From: a bacterium | GTDB taxonomy: Bacteria > SZUA-79 > Acidulodesulfobacterales > Acidulodesulfobacteraceae | Assembly: GCA_021788495.1 (NCBI GenBank) | Contig: JAJYKQ010000026.1 | Location: 1 to 12,803, forward strand | DNA: 12,803 nucleotides | Direction of reading: 5' to 3' | Shown here: piece after piece, positions 1 through 6,789 of the stretch | Layout of the letters: each line of letters starts with the position of its first letter | How positions within the stretch are numbered: position 1 is the stretch's first letter | Made by a program: the position numbers and the translations under genes | The notes under the pieces: model-generated | What the model saw: only the letters and a program-made list of their open reading frames with translations | Told to the model about the DNA's origin: nothing | Databases searched by the model: none

Positions 1-236
1 TAAGAGTTTCCCTTTTTGAAACGGGCTATCCTATTGTAGGTGATAAGCTATATAAAAGAAAAGATATAGAAAACAGATACAAAAGTTTAAATTTCGTCAA
101 AAGACAGATGCTTCATGCTTATATGCTTGAATTCCCCCACCCTGCGAATAAAGAAAAAACGGTATTGAAAGCGGAATTTCCAGACGATATGCTATGGCTT
201 TTGGATGATTCCGGCGATAAAGATGCAATATTATGA
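1..236 (+). CDS. RluA-family 23S rRNA/tRNA pseudouridine synthase, C-terminal part (5' truncated)
   Basis: The reading frame open from base 3 to the TGA at 234-236 encodes about 77 residues. They match the end of the RluA/RluC/RluD catalytic domain, which isomerises uridine to pseudouridine in rRNA or tRNA. The visible landmarks are the strand after the conserved H-x-IRVH region, here RVSLFETGYPIVGDKLY, and the later RQMLHAYMLEFPHP block. These correspond to the family's 'G.PI.GD..Y' and 'RQ.LHA..L.F.HP' motifs. The catalytic Asp of the HRLD motif lies upstream, outside the window, so the subfamily (RluC, RluD or other) cannot be assigned. The stop overlaps the next start as ATGA, which suggests translational coupling with the PgeF-like gene. 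Family is confident; specificity is unknown. Confidence 0.85.
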   Translation, partial: RVSLFETGYPIVGDKLYKRKDIENRYKSLNFVKRQMLHAYMLEFPHPANKEKTVLKAEFPDDMLWLLDDSGDKDAIL

Positions 237-997
237 TTTATAATATAGACAAAAACGAGTTGAATCTTGACGAATTTGGAATAAAATACGGTTTTATGGA
301 CGGTTCTATCGATTTTAATACGGCTTGTCCGGCAGCAGAATCGGCAAGAAAAGAGTTTTTAAACATCGTTTCCGAAGACTATTCGTATGAAGTAAAACAG
401 AGCCACGGCATAAATATTAACGTTTTAGACGAAAAATTTAAAGAAAACGCAAAAAATCGCCGCAGTTTTTTTGGTAACGGCGATGCAGACGGAGTTTTTA
501 CCGGACAGAAAGGCATCGCTTTGTGCATAAGGACGGCAGACTGTGTTCCGGTAATTTTCGTAGGTTTTAAAGATAGAGGCAAAACCGTTGCCGCAGTTGG
601 TGTCGTGCATTGCGGTTGGAAAGGAACTTACGGCGGGATAATAAAAAATGCCTTATATATAATGACGGAAAGGTTCAATATAAACGCCGGTTCGATTTTG
701 GCAATTATAGGTCCTTCGATTTGCAAAAAATGCTATGAAGTTAAAGAAGATTTTTTAAATTTATTTTTAAACCAAAATAGTTTAAATATTAAATTTTTTA
801 AACAAAACACTGATAACGATAAAATTTTTTTCGACTTAAAAGCATATATTAAAAATGAATTAATTTTAAACGGTTTAAGCGGCGAAAATGTTTACGATAT
901 AAATAAATGTACCCTTGAAAACGAAGATTTTTTTAGTTACAGACGCAATAAGACCGACAAAAGACAGGTTTCTTTTATCTCGATAGAAAATAAATAG
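233..997 (+). CDS. pgeF: Peptidoglycan editing factor PgeF / laccase-domain (YfiH, DUF152) protein
   Basis: This 254-residue cytoplasmic protein has the length and all landmarks of the YfiH/PgeF family. His58 lies in QSHG, then comes the DADGVFT stretch (84-90). Cys104 lies in RTADCVPV and His126 in VHCGWKGTYGGI, the three positions that form the family's metal-binding active site. GPSICKKCYEV follows at 160-170 and the FFSYRRNKTDKRQ block near the C-terminus. Family members have been reported as polyphenol oxidases, as purine nucleoside phosphorylases/adenosine deaminases, and in E. coli as PgeF, which removes wrongly incorporated L-Ser from muropeptide precursors. Sequence alone cannot choose among these activities. 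The start ATG overlaps the upstream pseudouridine synthase stop by 4 bp, a pairing (rluD-pgeF) that is common in bacteria and supports both calls. Confidence 0.9.
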   Translation: MIYNIDKNELNLDEFGIKYGFMDGSIDFNTACPAAESARKEFLNIVSEDYSYEVKQSHGININVLDEKFKENAKNRRSFFGNGDADGVFTGQKGIALCIRTADCVPVIFVGFKDRGKTVAAVGVVHCGWKGTYGGIIKNALYIMTERFNINAGSILAIIGPSICKKCYEVKEDFLNLFLNQNSLNIKFFKQNTDNDKIFFDLKAYIKNELILNGLSGENVYDINKCTLENEDFFSYRRNKTDKRQVSFISIENK

Positions 998-1019
998 CAT
1001 AGTGGAGCTTTATAAATAA

Positions 1020-1655
1020 ATGATTAAAATAGGATTGACCGGCTCTATAGGTTCAGGCAAGACCACTGTGCTTAATTTATTTAAAAATTACGGTTTTTTA
1101 ACGGTAAACCTCGACGAAGAGGCAAAAAAAATTTATAAAAAAAACAGCTTGGAATATAAAAAAATTGTTGATTTTTTTGGAAATAAAATCTTAAATAAAG
1201 ATTATGATATAGACCGCGGTGTTCTTGCCGGCATAATTTTTTCGGATATTTCAAAGAAAAAAGTTTTAGAAGATATAGTTTATCCTGCTTTGCGACAAAA
1301 GATAGACGTATTTCTTGCAGAAAACAGCGAGAGCGCCGCCGTCATAGAAGGAGCCGTTATTATAGAATCGGGATATTATCTGAATTTAGATAAAACCGCT
1401 TTAGTAACCTGCGATTTTTCAAAAAGGGTTATGCGGTCTTATAAAAAATTCGATATAGAAGATTTTACTAAAAGAGATAAAAATCAATTGAGCCAGAAAG
1501 AAAAAATTAAAAAATCGAATTTTATAATAAACAATAATTTCGGATTTAAATTTTTAATTCCCCAAATTGAATTTTTTGTACAATTTTTAAAAAATATATA
1601 CGGAGATAAACTAAAGTCTATCCCAATAAATATGCCTGTTTCCAATAAACTATAA
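1020..1655 (+). CDS. coaE: Dephospho-CoA kinase
   Basis: CoaE catalyses the last step of coenzyme A synthesis, ATP-dependent phosphorylation of the 3'-hydroxyl of dephospho-CoA, in the cytoplasm. The 211-residue product opens with IKIGLTGSIGSGKTT, a Walker A loop at residues 8-16 with Lys14. Asp32 follows in VNLDEEA, at the position of the conserved catalytic-region Asp of the 'DAD' motif. LEDIVYPALR (about 81-90) and VIEGAVIIESG match the core and lid region. RDKNQLSQKEKIKKSNFIINN corresponds to the family's 'Q...EK...AD..I.N.G' C-terminal motif. A tail of about 20 residues makes it slightly longer than the usual 200. A GGAG at 1004-1007 sits 12 nt before the ATG, rather far for a Shine-Dalgarno site. 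The 22 bp gap after pgeF suggests cotranscription. Confidence 0.93.
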   Translation: MIKIGLTGSIGSGKTTVLNLFKNYGFLTVNLDEEAKKIYKKNSLEYKKIVDFFGNKILNKDYDIDRGVLAGIIFSDISKKKVLEDIVYPALRQKIDVFLAENSESAAVIEGAVIIESGYYLNLDKTALVTCDFSKRVMRSYKKFDIEDFTKRDKNQLSQKEKIKKSNFIINNNFGFKFLIPQIEFFVQFLKNIYGDKLKSIPINMPVSNKL

Positions 1656-1736
1656 TATTTAAAAATAAAATAATAAATAAAATTAAATAAGCCCCATAAA
1701 AATAACATAAATAATCGATATATTTGTTTTTTTGAA

Positions 1737-1742
1737 TATAAT
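1737..1742 (+). promoter_or_regulatory. Possible -10 box (TATAAT) for the GGDEF-rho transcript
   Basis: A perfect TATAAT lies 29 nt before the chosen ATG. No good -35 hexamer sits 16-18 bp upstream (the sequence there is near ATCGAT), so the assignment rests on one element in AT-rich DNA and is tentative. Confidence 0.3.
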
Positions 1743-1753
1743 TCAGAGGGGGA

Positions 1754-1760
1754 AAAGGAG
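1754..1760 (+). promoter_or_regulatory. Ribosome binding site that fixes the GGDEF-like start
   Basis: AAAGGAG ends 10 nt before the ATG at 1771, and an additional AGGGGG lies just upstream. The longest open frame could start at a TTG at 1732, but that codon lies ahead of these sites and has no Shine-Dalgarno of its own, so the ATG at 1771 is preferred. Confidence 0.75.
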
Positions 1761-1770
1761 ACATCAGTTT

Positions 1771-2775
1771 ATGGAAGAGAATAAAAATTGTGAAGATACA
1801 GGATATAAATTAATAGAAGAACTTATGGAGTTTGCCTCGCAAAAAAAAACGAAAGAAGAGATTATGCATTTTGTGAATATTGCATTCGAATATTCTTTTG
1901 GAGCAACTGCCATTATGTTTCTGCATAAAAAATACGATTCCGGAGAAAGCGTTAAAATATCGAGAGGTTATTCTAATCTTTTTATTAAAAAAATCAATGA
2001 GAATCCCCCTTTTAAAATTATCGAAACATTAACTCATTTAAAAGGAGGATTATTTATAGATTTCAAAAAAGAAAAGGAAAAATACAATGAATATAGCGGT
2101 TTATTCGAACATGAAAATGTTGCGGAACTTTATGCATATGAACTTAAGACGCCGTATTCCGACTCATATTTTGTTATAACATATTCCGTTAAAGGTTTTA
2201 AAAATTGCTGTTTTGATAAAGCTAAGGTTTTTGATACCTTTTTTGCCATTCTGGCATATATTTTAAACTCGGAGAGGTCTATTCAGGTTATGAGGGATTG
2301 TTCCCAAGTAGATTATGTGTCTGGACTGAATAATTTTAAGTATTTTCATGAAAAACTTTTTCAGGAAATGCAAAAAGCGGCAAAGGACGGCAGTAAGTTA
2401 TCAGTTGGATTAATTTCTATAAATCAGTTAAACAAGTTAAATTCGGTCAGCGGACATACCGCAGGAGATAAAAATATTTCAATAATAGCAAATATTATCA
2501 AAAAAAATATAAGAGCTTTCGATATAGCATCGAGATACGGCAACAAGTTCATAATATTATTTCCTACGTTAGGAAAAGAAGAAGCCAAAACGGTAATCAA
2601 AAAAATATTTGATGAAACCGAAGATTCTTTTAAGAAAGACGGACAGGATATATTGTCGTTAAACGCCGGAGTTTCGGAATTTCCAGAGGACGGCAGTAAC
2701 GAAAGAACTATTCTCGATATTGCCGAAGGACGCCGGATAGAAGCAAAAAGAGAAAAAAGATGGGCTGTTATATAA
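1771..2775 (+). CDS. GAF-like sensor with degenerate GGDEF domain; catalytic site lost, I-site kept (candidate c-di-GMP receptor)
   Basis: The product is 334 residues, soluble, with no membrane segment. Residues about 10-165 are a GAF-like sensor region, inferred from alternating strand/helix pattern only. From DYVSGLNN (181-188) a GGDEF fold follows. The fold is kept, with SGHTAGD (227-233, the 'GH..GD' motif), a C-terminal SLNAG strand and an EAKREKR helix. The catalytic parts are lost. The metal-binding Asp positions of 'D.D.FK..ND' read Ser216, Asn218 and Ser225, and the GG(D/E)EF signature is RYGNKF (255-260), one residue short. RxxD is intact as RAFD (248-251), five residues before that signature, the standard spacing of the c-di-GMP inhibitory site. 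Diguanylate cyclase activity is therefore unlikely. c-di-GMP binding, as in PopA- or PelD-type degenerate GGDEF proteins, is an inference. The gene sits 24 bp upstream of rho in a probable operon. Confidence 0.8.
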   Translation: MEENKNCEDTGYKLIEELMEFASQKKTKEEIMHFVNIAFEYSFGATAIMFLHKKYDSGESVKISRGYSNLFIKKINENPPFKIIETLTHLKGGLFIDFKKEKEKYNEYSGLFEHENVAELYAYELKTPYSDSYFVITYSVKGFKNCCFDKAKVFDTFFAILAYILNSERSIQVMRDCSQVDYVSGLNNFKYFHEKLFQEMQKAAKDGSKLSVGLISINQLNKLNSVSGHTAGDKNISIIANIIKKNIRAFDIASRYGNKFIILFPTLGKEEAKTVIKKIFDETEDSFKKDGQDILSLNAGVSEFPEDGSNERTILDIAEGRRIEAKREKRWAVI

Positions 2776-2799
2776 AAATAATTTTTAAAGGAGTTCTTT

Positions 2800-4065
2800 A
2801 TGAACATTAAGGAGTTATCGGTAAAAAAAATTAACGAACTGCTGCAAATAGCCAAGGATTACAATATAGAAGGCGCATCGGGCATGCGTAAGCAGGATTT
2901 GATATACGCTCTGCTTCAAGCAGAAACGGAAAAGAATCAGCAGGCGGAAAAAAACGGATTGATTTCGGGTGAAGGAGTTTTAGAAATTCTACCGGATCAA
3001 TACGGATTTTTAAGATCGCTTGAGGCAAATTATCTTCACGGACCGGATGATATTTATGTGTCTCCGTCGCAGATAAGAAAATTCGGCTTAAGAACCGGAG
3101 ATACTATACGCGGAATCATCAGGCCGCCCAAAGACAGCGAGAGATTTTATGCGCTTTTAAAAGTAGAAAGCATAAACTTCGAGGATCCGGAAATTGCAAA
3201 AGAAAAGATATTATTCGATAATTTGACGCCTTTATATCCCGAAGAAAAAATAAATCTTGAATTCGACCCTAAGAATATGTCCACGAGGCTTATGGATTTA
3301 TTAATTCCTATAGGAAAAGGACAGAGAGGGCTTATAGTCGCTCCTCCGAGAACCGGTAAGACTATGCTGCTTAAGGATATTGCGCATGCAATAAATACGA
3401 ACCACAAAGAGATTTTTCTTATGGTGCTTTTAATAGACGAAAGACCTGAAGAAGTTACGGATATGCAGAGATCCGTTAACGGAGAAGTTATTAGCTCCAC
3501 TTTTGACGAACCGCCGCAGAGGCATATTCAAATTGCGGAAATAGTTATAGAAAAAGCAAAAAGATTGGTAGAAACCGGAAAGGACGTAGTTATTCTGCTT
3601 GATTCTATTACAAGGCTTGCAAGGGCATATAACGTTACTATACCGTCTTCAGGAAAAGTCTTATCAGGAGGCGTCGATTCGAATGCACTGCATAAACCTA
3701 AAAGATTTTTCGGAGCGGCAAGAAATATAGAAGAAGGCGGAAGTTTGACTATTATAGCTACGGCTTTAATAGACACCGGTTCGAGGATGGATGAAGTAAT
3801 TTTTGAAGAATTTAAGGGAACCGGCAATCTTGAAGTCAATTTGGACAGAAAACTTTCGGAAAAAAGAATTTTCCCGGCAATAGATATAAATAAATCCGGA
3901 ACGAGAAAAGAAGAGCTCCTTGTCGATAAAGACCATTTAAAAAAGGTATGGATATTGAGAAAACTCCTGTCAACTATGGATACTCCCGAAGCAATGGAGT
4001 TTTTACTCGACAAAATAAAAAATACGAAATCCAACGCCGACTTTTTAAACTTAATGAATCAATGA
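2800..4065 (+). CDS. rho: Transcription termination factor Rho
   Basis: Rho is the hexameric RNA-dependent ATPase/helicase that ends transcription at Rho-dependent sites. The 421-residue length matches E. coli Rho (419). Domains in order: an N-terminal helical domain (1-45); the OSB/CSD RNA-binding domain with DQYGFLR (66-72) and [20 protein letters not shown] (77-96); and the ATPase domain. In the latter, Walker A is APPRTGKT (181-188), [10 protein letters not shown] lies at 213-222, Walker B is [16 protein letters not shown] (263-278), the Q-loop is [16 protein letters not shown] (288-303), and the R-loop/arginine-finger region is [17 protein letters not shown]. All functional motifs are present, with no inserted domain. 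AAAGGAG at 2787-2793, 6 nt before the ATG, is a strong ribosome binding site. rpmE, a frequent downstream neighbour of rho, is absent; a two-component pair follows. Confidence 0.98.
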   Translation: MNIKELSVKKINELLQIAKDYNIEGASGMRKQDLIYALLQAETEKNQQAEKNGLISGEGVLEILPDQYGFLRSLEANYLHGPDDIYVSPSQIRKFGLRTGDTIRGIIRPPKDSERFYALLKVESINFEDPEIAKEKILFDNLTPLYPEEKINLEFDPKNMSTRLMDLLIPIGKGQRGLIVAPPRTGKTMLLKDIAHAINTNHKEIFLMVLLIDERPEEVTDMQRSVNGEVISSTFDEPPQRHIQIAEIVIEKAKRLVETGKDVVILLDSITRLARAYNVTIPSSGKVLSGGVDSNALHKPKRFFGAARNIEEGGSLTIIATALIDTGSRMDEVIFEEFKGTGNLEVNLDRKLSEKRIFPAIDINKSGTRKEELLVDKDHLKKVWILRKLLSTMDTPEAMEFLLDKIKNTKSNADFLNLMNQ

Positions 4066-4071
4066 TACGCT

Positions 4072-4100
4072 ACGGGGATGGAATTCAATTCCGTCCCCGT
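4072..4100 (+). repeat. 29-nt near-perfect inverted repeat (hairpin) just after rho
   Basis: Seven bases after the rho stop, arms beginning ACGGGGATGGAATT and ending AATTCCGTCCCCGT pair over 13 bp with one G-T wobble and a 3-nt loop centred on 4086. No T tract follows (the next bases are CACAAAATAG), so it is not a standard intrinsic terminator. A related inverted copy of the inner part lies at 4121-4134 (12 of 14 complementary to 4080-4093), giving an alternative long-range pairing. It may cap the 3' end of rho mRNA or act as an operator or RNA element ahead of the kinase gene. Confidence 0.75.
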
Positions 4101-4148
4101 CACAAAATAGAAAGTTTTGACAGAATTGAATTTCGGCACTATCGCAAA

Positions 4149-5315
4149 ATGGATATAAATATGCATAATAAATATAACGATATCCCGATAAATGCCGTCG
4201 ATATTTTAGATAATATAAGCGACGGCGTTATCGTTATAGACGAAAATTATAAAATAGTTTATGCAAATAAGCGTTTTATAGACGATTCCGGTATATCGTC
4301 TTCTGAAATAATTGGAGGATACTGTTATAAGGTGAGTCATTTTAGGGATGAACCTTGCGATCCTCTGCTTGAATCCTGCTCCATCGAAGAAGTTATTAAA
4401 AAAGGCAAGACCGTAAAAGTTATACACGGACATTACGGAAGACACGGTAAGGAAATTGCCGTAGAGATAAATTCTGCACCTTATACGAACGAAAAAACCG
4501 GAAAAAGATATGCCGTAGAGGTTTTGAGATGCCTCGGAAACGGTTCTAACGCCCACTTAAAATTCAATCTTTCCCAGCGTTTGTCCGAAGTCGGACTTCT
4601 TGCTGAAGGCGTCGCTCATGAGATAAATAATCCATTAAATAACATTCTTGCATCTATAGACATGATAAAAATATGCGCCGGCAATTCCGAACTTATTCAA
4701 AATAAGGATATTGCAAATATAATGAAAGAAGGCGGATGCGATATCAAGAAATATTTTGAATTAATGAAGGATGAAATTGAGAGATGCAAAGATATTACAA
4801 AAAAACTCCTTACTTTATCCCGTCCGGTTTCCAATTCCAGCGATATAGTTAGCGTAAACAATTCAATAGAAGAAACGCTTGCGCTTATTTCTTTCACCGC
4901 GGGGAAAAAGAATATTATGATAAAAAAGAACCTTGCCGGCGATATCCCGCTTATAAGCTTTTCCGAAGCCGGACTCAGGCAGGTTTTATTAAATATTGCT
5001 TTAAATGCCGTCCAAGCCGTCCGCGAAGAAACCGGAATAGTATATTTTATAACAAAAAAAATAAAAGATTATATTTATATAATAATAGTCGACAACGGTT
5101 GCGGTATCGCGCAGGAAGATATTAAAAAAATTTTCGACCCGTTTTTTTCTAAAAGAAAAAACTCTGCAAGCACAGGGCTCGGCCTGTCTATATCTATGAG
5201 CATTGTTAAATCTCTGGGCGGGTCCATAGAGGTCAGGTCAAAACTCGATTACGGAACTAAATTTACTATAAAAATTCCAATTAATAAAAATTTTTCGGAA
5301 AACAAAGAAATTTAA
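4149..5315 (+). CDS. PAS-domain sensor histidine kinase, NtrB-like, cytoplasmic
   Basis: From the ATG at 4149 the product is 388 residues with no membrane segment. A PAS domain (about 17-128) contains Cys59, His64, Cys70 and Cys77 in CYKVSHFRDEPC plus six residues and C, a pattern recurrent in deltaproteobacterial PAS sensors and compatible with metal, haem or thiol chemistry. The dimerisation/phosphoacceptor helix has GVAHEINNPLNN with His157. The ATPase domain has the N-box around LLNIALNAVQ (Asn282), G1 DNGCGI (315-320), F-box FDPFFSKR and G2 STGLGLSIS. The frame stays open upstream to an ATG at 4062 overlapping the rho stop. However, 4062-4148 uses CGN arginine codons almost exclusively, unlike the flanking genes, and contains the hairpin, so I take it as non-coding. 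ATG 4161 is another possible start; none has a good ribosome binding site. It is paired with the next gene, 1 bp away. Confidence 0.85.
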   Translation: MDINMHNKYNDIPINAVDILDNISDGVIVIDENYKIVYANKRFIDDSGISSSEIIGGYCYKVSHFRDEPCDPLLESCSIEEVIKKGKTVKVIHGHYGRHGKEIAVEINSAPYTNEKTGKRYAVEVLRCLGNGSNAHLKFNLSQRLSEVGLLAEGVAHEINNPLNNILASIDMIKICAGNSELIQNKDIANIMKEGGCDIKKYFELMKDEIERCKDITKKLLTLSRPVSNSSDIVSVNNSIEETLALISFTAGKKNIMIKKNLAGDIPLISFSEAGLRQVLLNIALNAVQAVREETGIVYFITKKIKDYIYIIIVDNGCGIAQEDIKKIFDPFFSKRKNSASTGLGLSISMSIVKSLGGSIEVRSKLDYGTKFTIKIPINKNFSENKEI

Positions 5316-5316
5316 T

Positions 5317-6663
5317 ATGGACAACCACTCAGTTTCTATACTTATTGTCGACGACGATATCAATTACAGAAAAATTCTATCCGATTTTTTAAAAAACGAA
5401 GGTTATGACGTGGATTCGGTAAATTCGGCTGAAGAAGCTATAGACAGATTGGAAAAAGATTTTTTTAATATTATTATATCTGATTTAAAACTTCCAGGAA
5501 AAACGGGTATAGAACTGTTAAAAACCGTAAAGTCAAGGTCGGAAGACATAGAGATTATAATTCTTACCGCATTCGGCAGCGTCGATTCGGCGGTATCGGC
5601 TTTGAAAATCGGGGCATGCGACTATTTAGTAAAACCTTTAAGCCTAGAAGAGCTCAGTATAACCTTAAAAAAACTGGTAGAAAAATTACAGCTTAAAAAT
5701 TACGCCTCATATTTTAAGAGAGAAATCTTTAAAAAATTTTTTATAGGAAAATCTAAAGCCGCCGCTAAGGTTATCGACGATATTACCGTAGCGGCAAAAT
5801 CTAATTTAAACGTTTTGATATCGGGAGAATCCGGAACCGGCAAAGAACTCAGCGCAAACATGCTGCACAGGCTTTCTTCTAGAAGAGATGAGCCGTTTAT
5901 AATAGTAGATTCCTGCAATTTGTCCGAGAATCTTTTCGAATCCGAGCTGTTCGGACACGAAAGAGGTTCTTTTACCGGTGCCGATGTCCTTAAAAAGGGA
6001 CTTCTCGAATATGCGGACAAAGGAACGCTGTTTATAGACGAGATAGGCGAAGTAAGCGGTATAATACAGGCTAAACTTTTAAGGATAATAGATACTAAAA
6101 GTTTCAGGAGGGTAGGTTCGTCTAAAAATATTTTTATAGATACTAGAATTATAACGGCAACGAATAAAAATTTAAAAAAGATGGTAGAAGACGGGAAATT
6201 CAGGGGTGACCTGTTTTACAGGATAAGCGGTTTCACTATAGAGCTTCCGCCTTTAAGGGAAAGAAAAGAAGATATTCCTTATTTAGCGCACTATTTTATG
6301 ACCAAAGAAAATAAAGTTCAGTATTCTAAACCAATTTCGCAGTCGGCATTAAATAAGCTAATGGATTACGCCTGGCCGGGAAACGTAAGGGAACTGAAAA
6401 ACGTAATAGAAAGGTCTATAGTTTTATCCGAAGATAAAGAAGAAATTACGGACGACGCTATTCAGCTTGAAATTGCAGGGGGCAAAAATTTAAACTGCAG
6501 AGACGAATTTGAAATGTTCGAAAAAAAAATACCTATTAAAGAAATAGAAGAAAAGTACATAAGCTATCTTCTTTCCAAAGGGCATACGAGAGCTGAAATA
6601 GCCGATATTATAGGCGAAAGCGAAAGGTCGGTTTATAGAAAGCTTTCAGGTATAAAAAATTAA
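5317..6663 (+). CDS. Sigma-54-dependent response regulator, NtrC family
   Basis: The 448-residue regulator has the full NtrC architecture. The receiver domain (about 6-120) has acidic residues DDD at 12-14, phosphoacceptor Asp56 in IIISDLKLPG, Thr84 and Lys106. The AAA+ sigma-54 activation domain (about 142-370) has Walker A GESGTGKE (170-177), the sigma-54 contact loop GSFTGA (217-222, with Ser for the commoner Ala), Walker B GTLFIDEIGE (236-245) and arginine-finger region FRGDLFYRISGFTIELPPLRER. A Fis-type helix-turn-helix (about 411-445) ends EIADIIGESERSVYRKL. It would be phosphorylated by the kinase encoded 1 bp upstream and open sigma-54 promoters. No -24/-12 element (TGGC/TTGC) was found in the gaps of this window, so its targets are probably elsewhere. 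The signal it answers is unknown. Confidence 0.95.
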   Translation: MDNHSVSILIVDDDINYRKILSDFLKNEGYDVDSVNSAEEAIDRLEKDFFNIIISDLKLPGKTGIELLKTVKSRSEDIEIIILTAFGSVDSAVSALKIGACDYLVKPLSLEELSITLKKLVEKLQLKNYASYFKREIFKKFFIGKSKAAAKVIDDITVAAKSNLNVLISGESGTGKELSANMLHRLSSRRDEPFIIVDSCNLSENLFESELFGHERGSFTGADVLKKGLLEYADKGTLFIDEIGEVSGIIQAKLLRIIDTKSFRRVGSSKNIFIDTRIITATNKNLKKMVEDGKFRGDLFYRISGFTIELPPLRERKEDIPYLAHYFMTKENKVQYSKPISQSALNKLMDYAWPGNVRELKNVIERSIVLSEDKEEITDDAIQLEIAGGKNLNCRDEFEMFEKKIPIKEIEEKYISYLLSKGHTRAEIADIIGESERSVYRKLSGIKN

Positions 6664-6789
6664 CTAATTAAGTTTATTTATTGTTTTAAAAGATAATTGT
6701 AACATATTTTTTTTTATTGGATTAAAATAAATAAAATAGCTGTTTTATTTAAAATAATTTGTTATATCCGAAGGGGGGAGTGTGTCTGT
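6664..6789 (+). other. AT-rich intergenic region before the chemoreceptor
   Basis: This 126 bp gap holds a T9 run (6707-6715) that could end the two-component transcript, although no stable stem precedes it. It also has an all-AT 9 bp hairpin at 6728-6751 (AAATAAAA...TTTTATTT, loop with AGCT) and a very strong purine-rich ribosome binding site AAGGGGGGAG at 6771-6780, 9 nt before the ATG. No clear sigma-70, sigma-54 or flagellar sigma-28 promoter is recognisable, although the gap size suggests a separate transcript starts here. Confidence 0.45.

Larger units (their letters stand above)
1656..1770 (+). other. Intergenic region between coaE and the GGDEF-like gene
   Basis: This 115 bp AT-rich spacer has no convincing G+C-rich hairpin terminator. 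A run of Ts (about 1726-1733) precedes a TATAAT hexamer at 1737-1742, followed by a purine-rich ribosome binding site. It may hold a promoter that separates the GGDEF-rho group from coaE, although readthrough is equally possible. Confidence 0.5.

Noticed and set aside
1732..1770. Upstream TTG start extending the GGDEF-like protein by 13 residues
   Set aside because: The ribosome binding sites (AGGGGG and AAAGGAG, 1747-1760) lie downstream of the TTG and at correct distance from the ATG at 1771; nothing suitable precedes the TTG.
2424..2855. Long minus-strand open frames (for example 2424-2855, 3528-4034, 11551-11928)
   Set aside because: They lie fully within well-supported + strand genes, have Ser/Ile/Leu-rich antisense composition, and lack ribosome binding sites and known motifs.
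3340..3363. Rho Walker A reads APPRTGKT rather than APPKAGKT of E. coli
   Set aside because: This variant is, to my knowledge, common among deltaproteobacterial and other Rho proteins and keeps the catalytic GKT; not novel.
3948..4061. Kinase start inside rho at 3948
   Set aside because: It would overlap rho by over 100 bp in another frame, encodes no recognisable domain, and the PAS domain begins only after 4190.
4072..4100. Hairpin after rho as an intrinsic terminator
   Set aside because: No T tract follows on either strand; it is reported as an inverted repeat instead.
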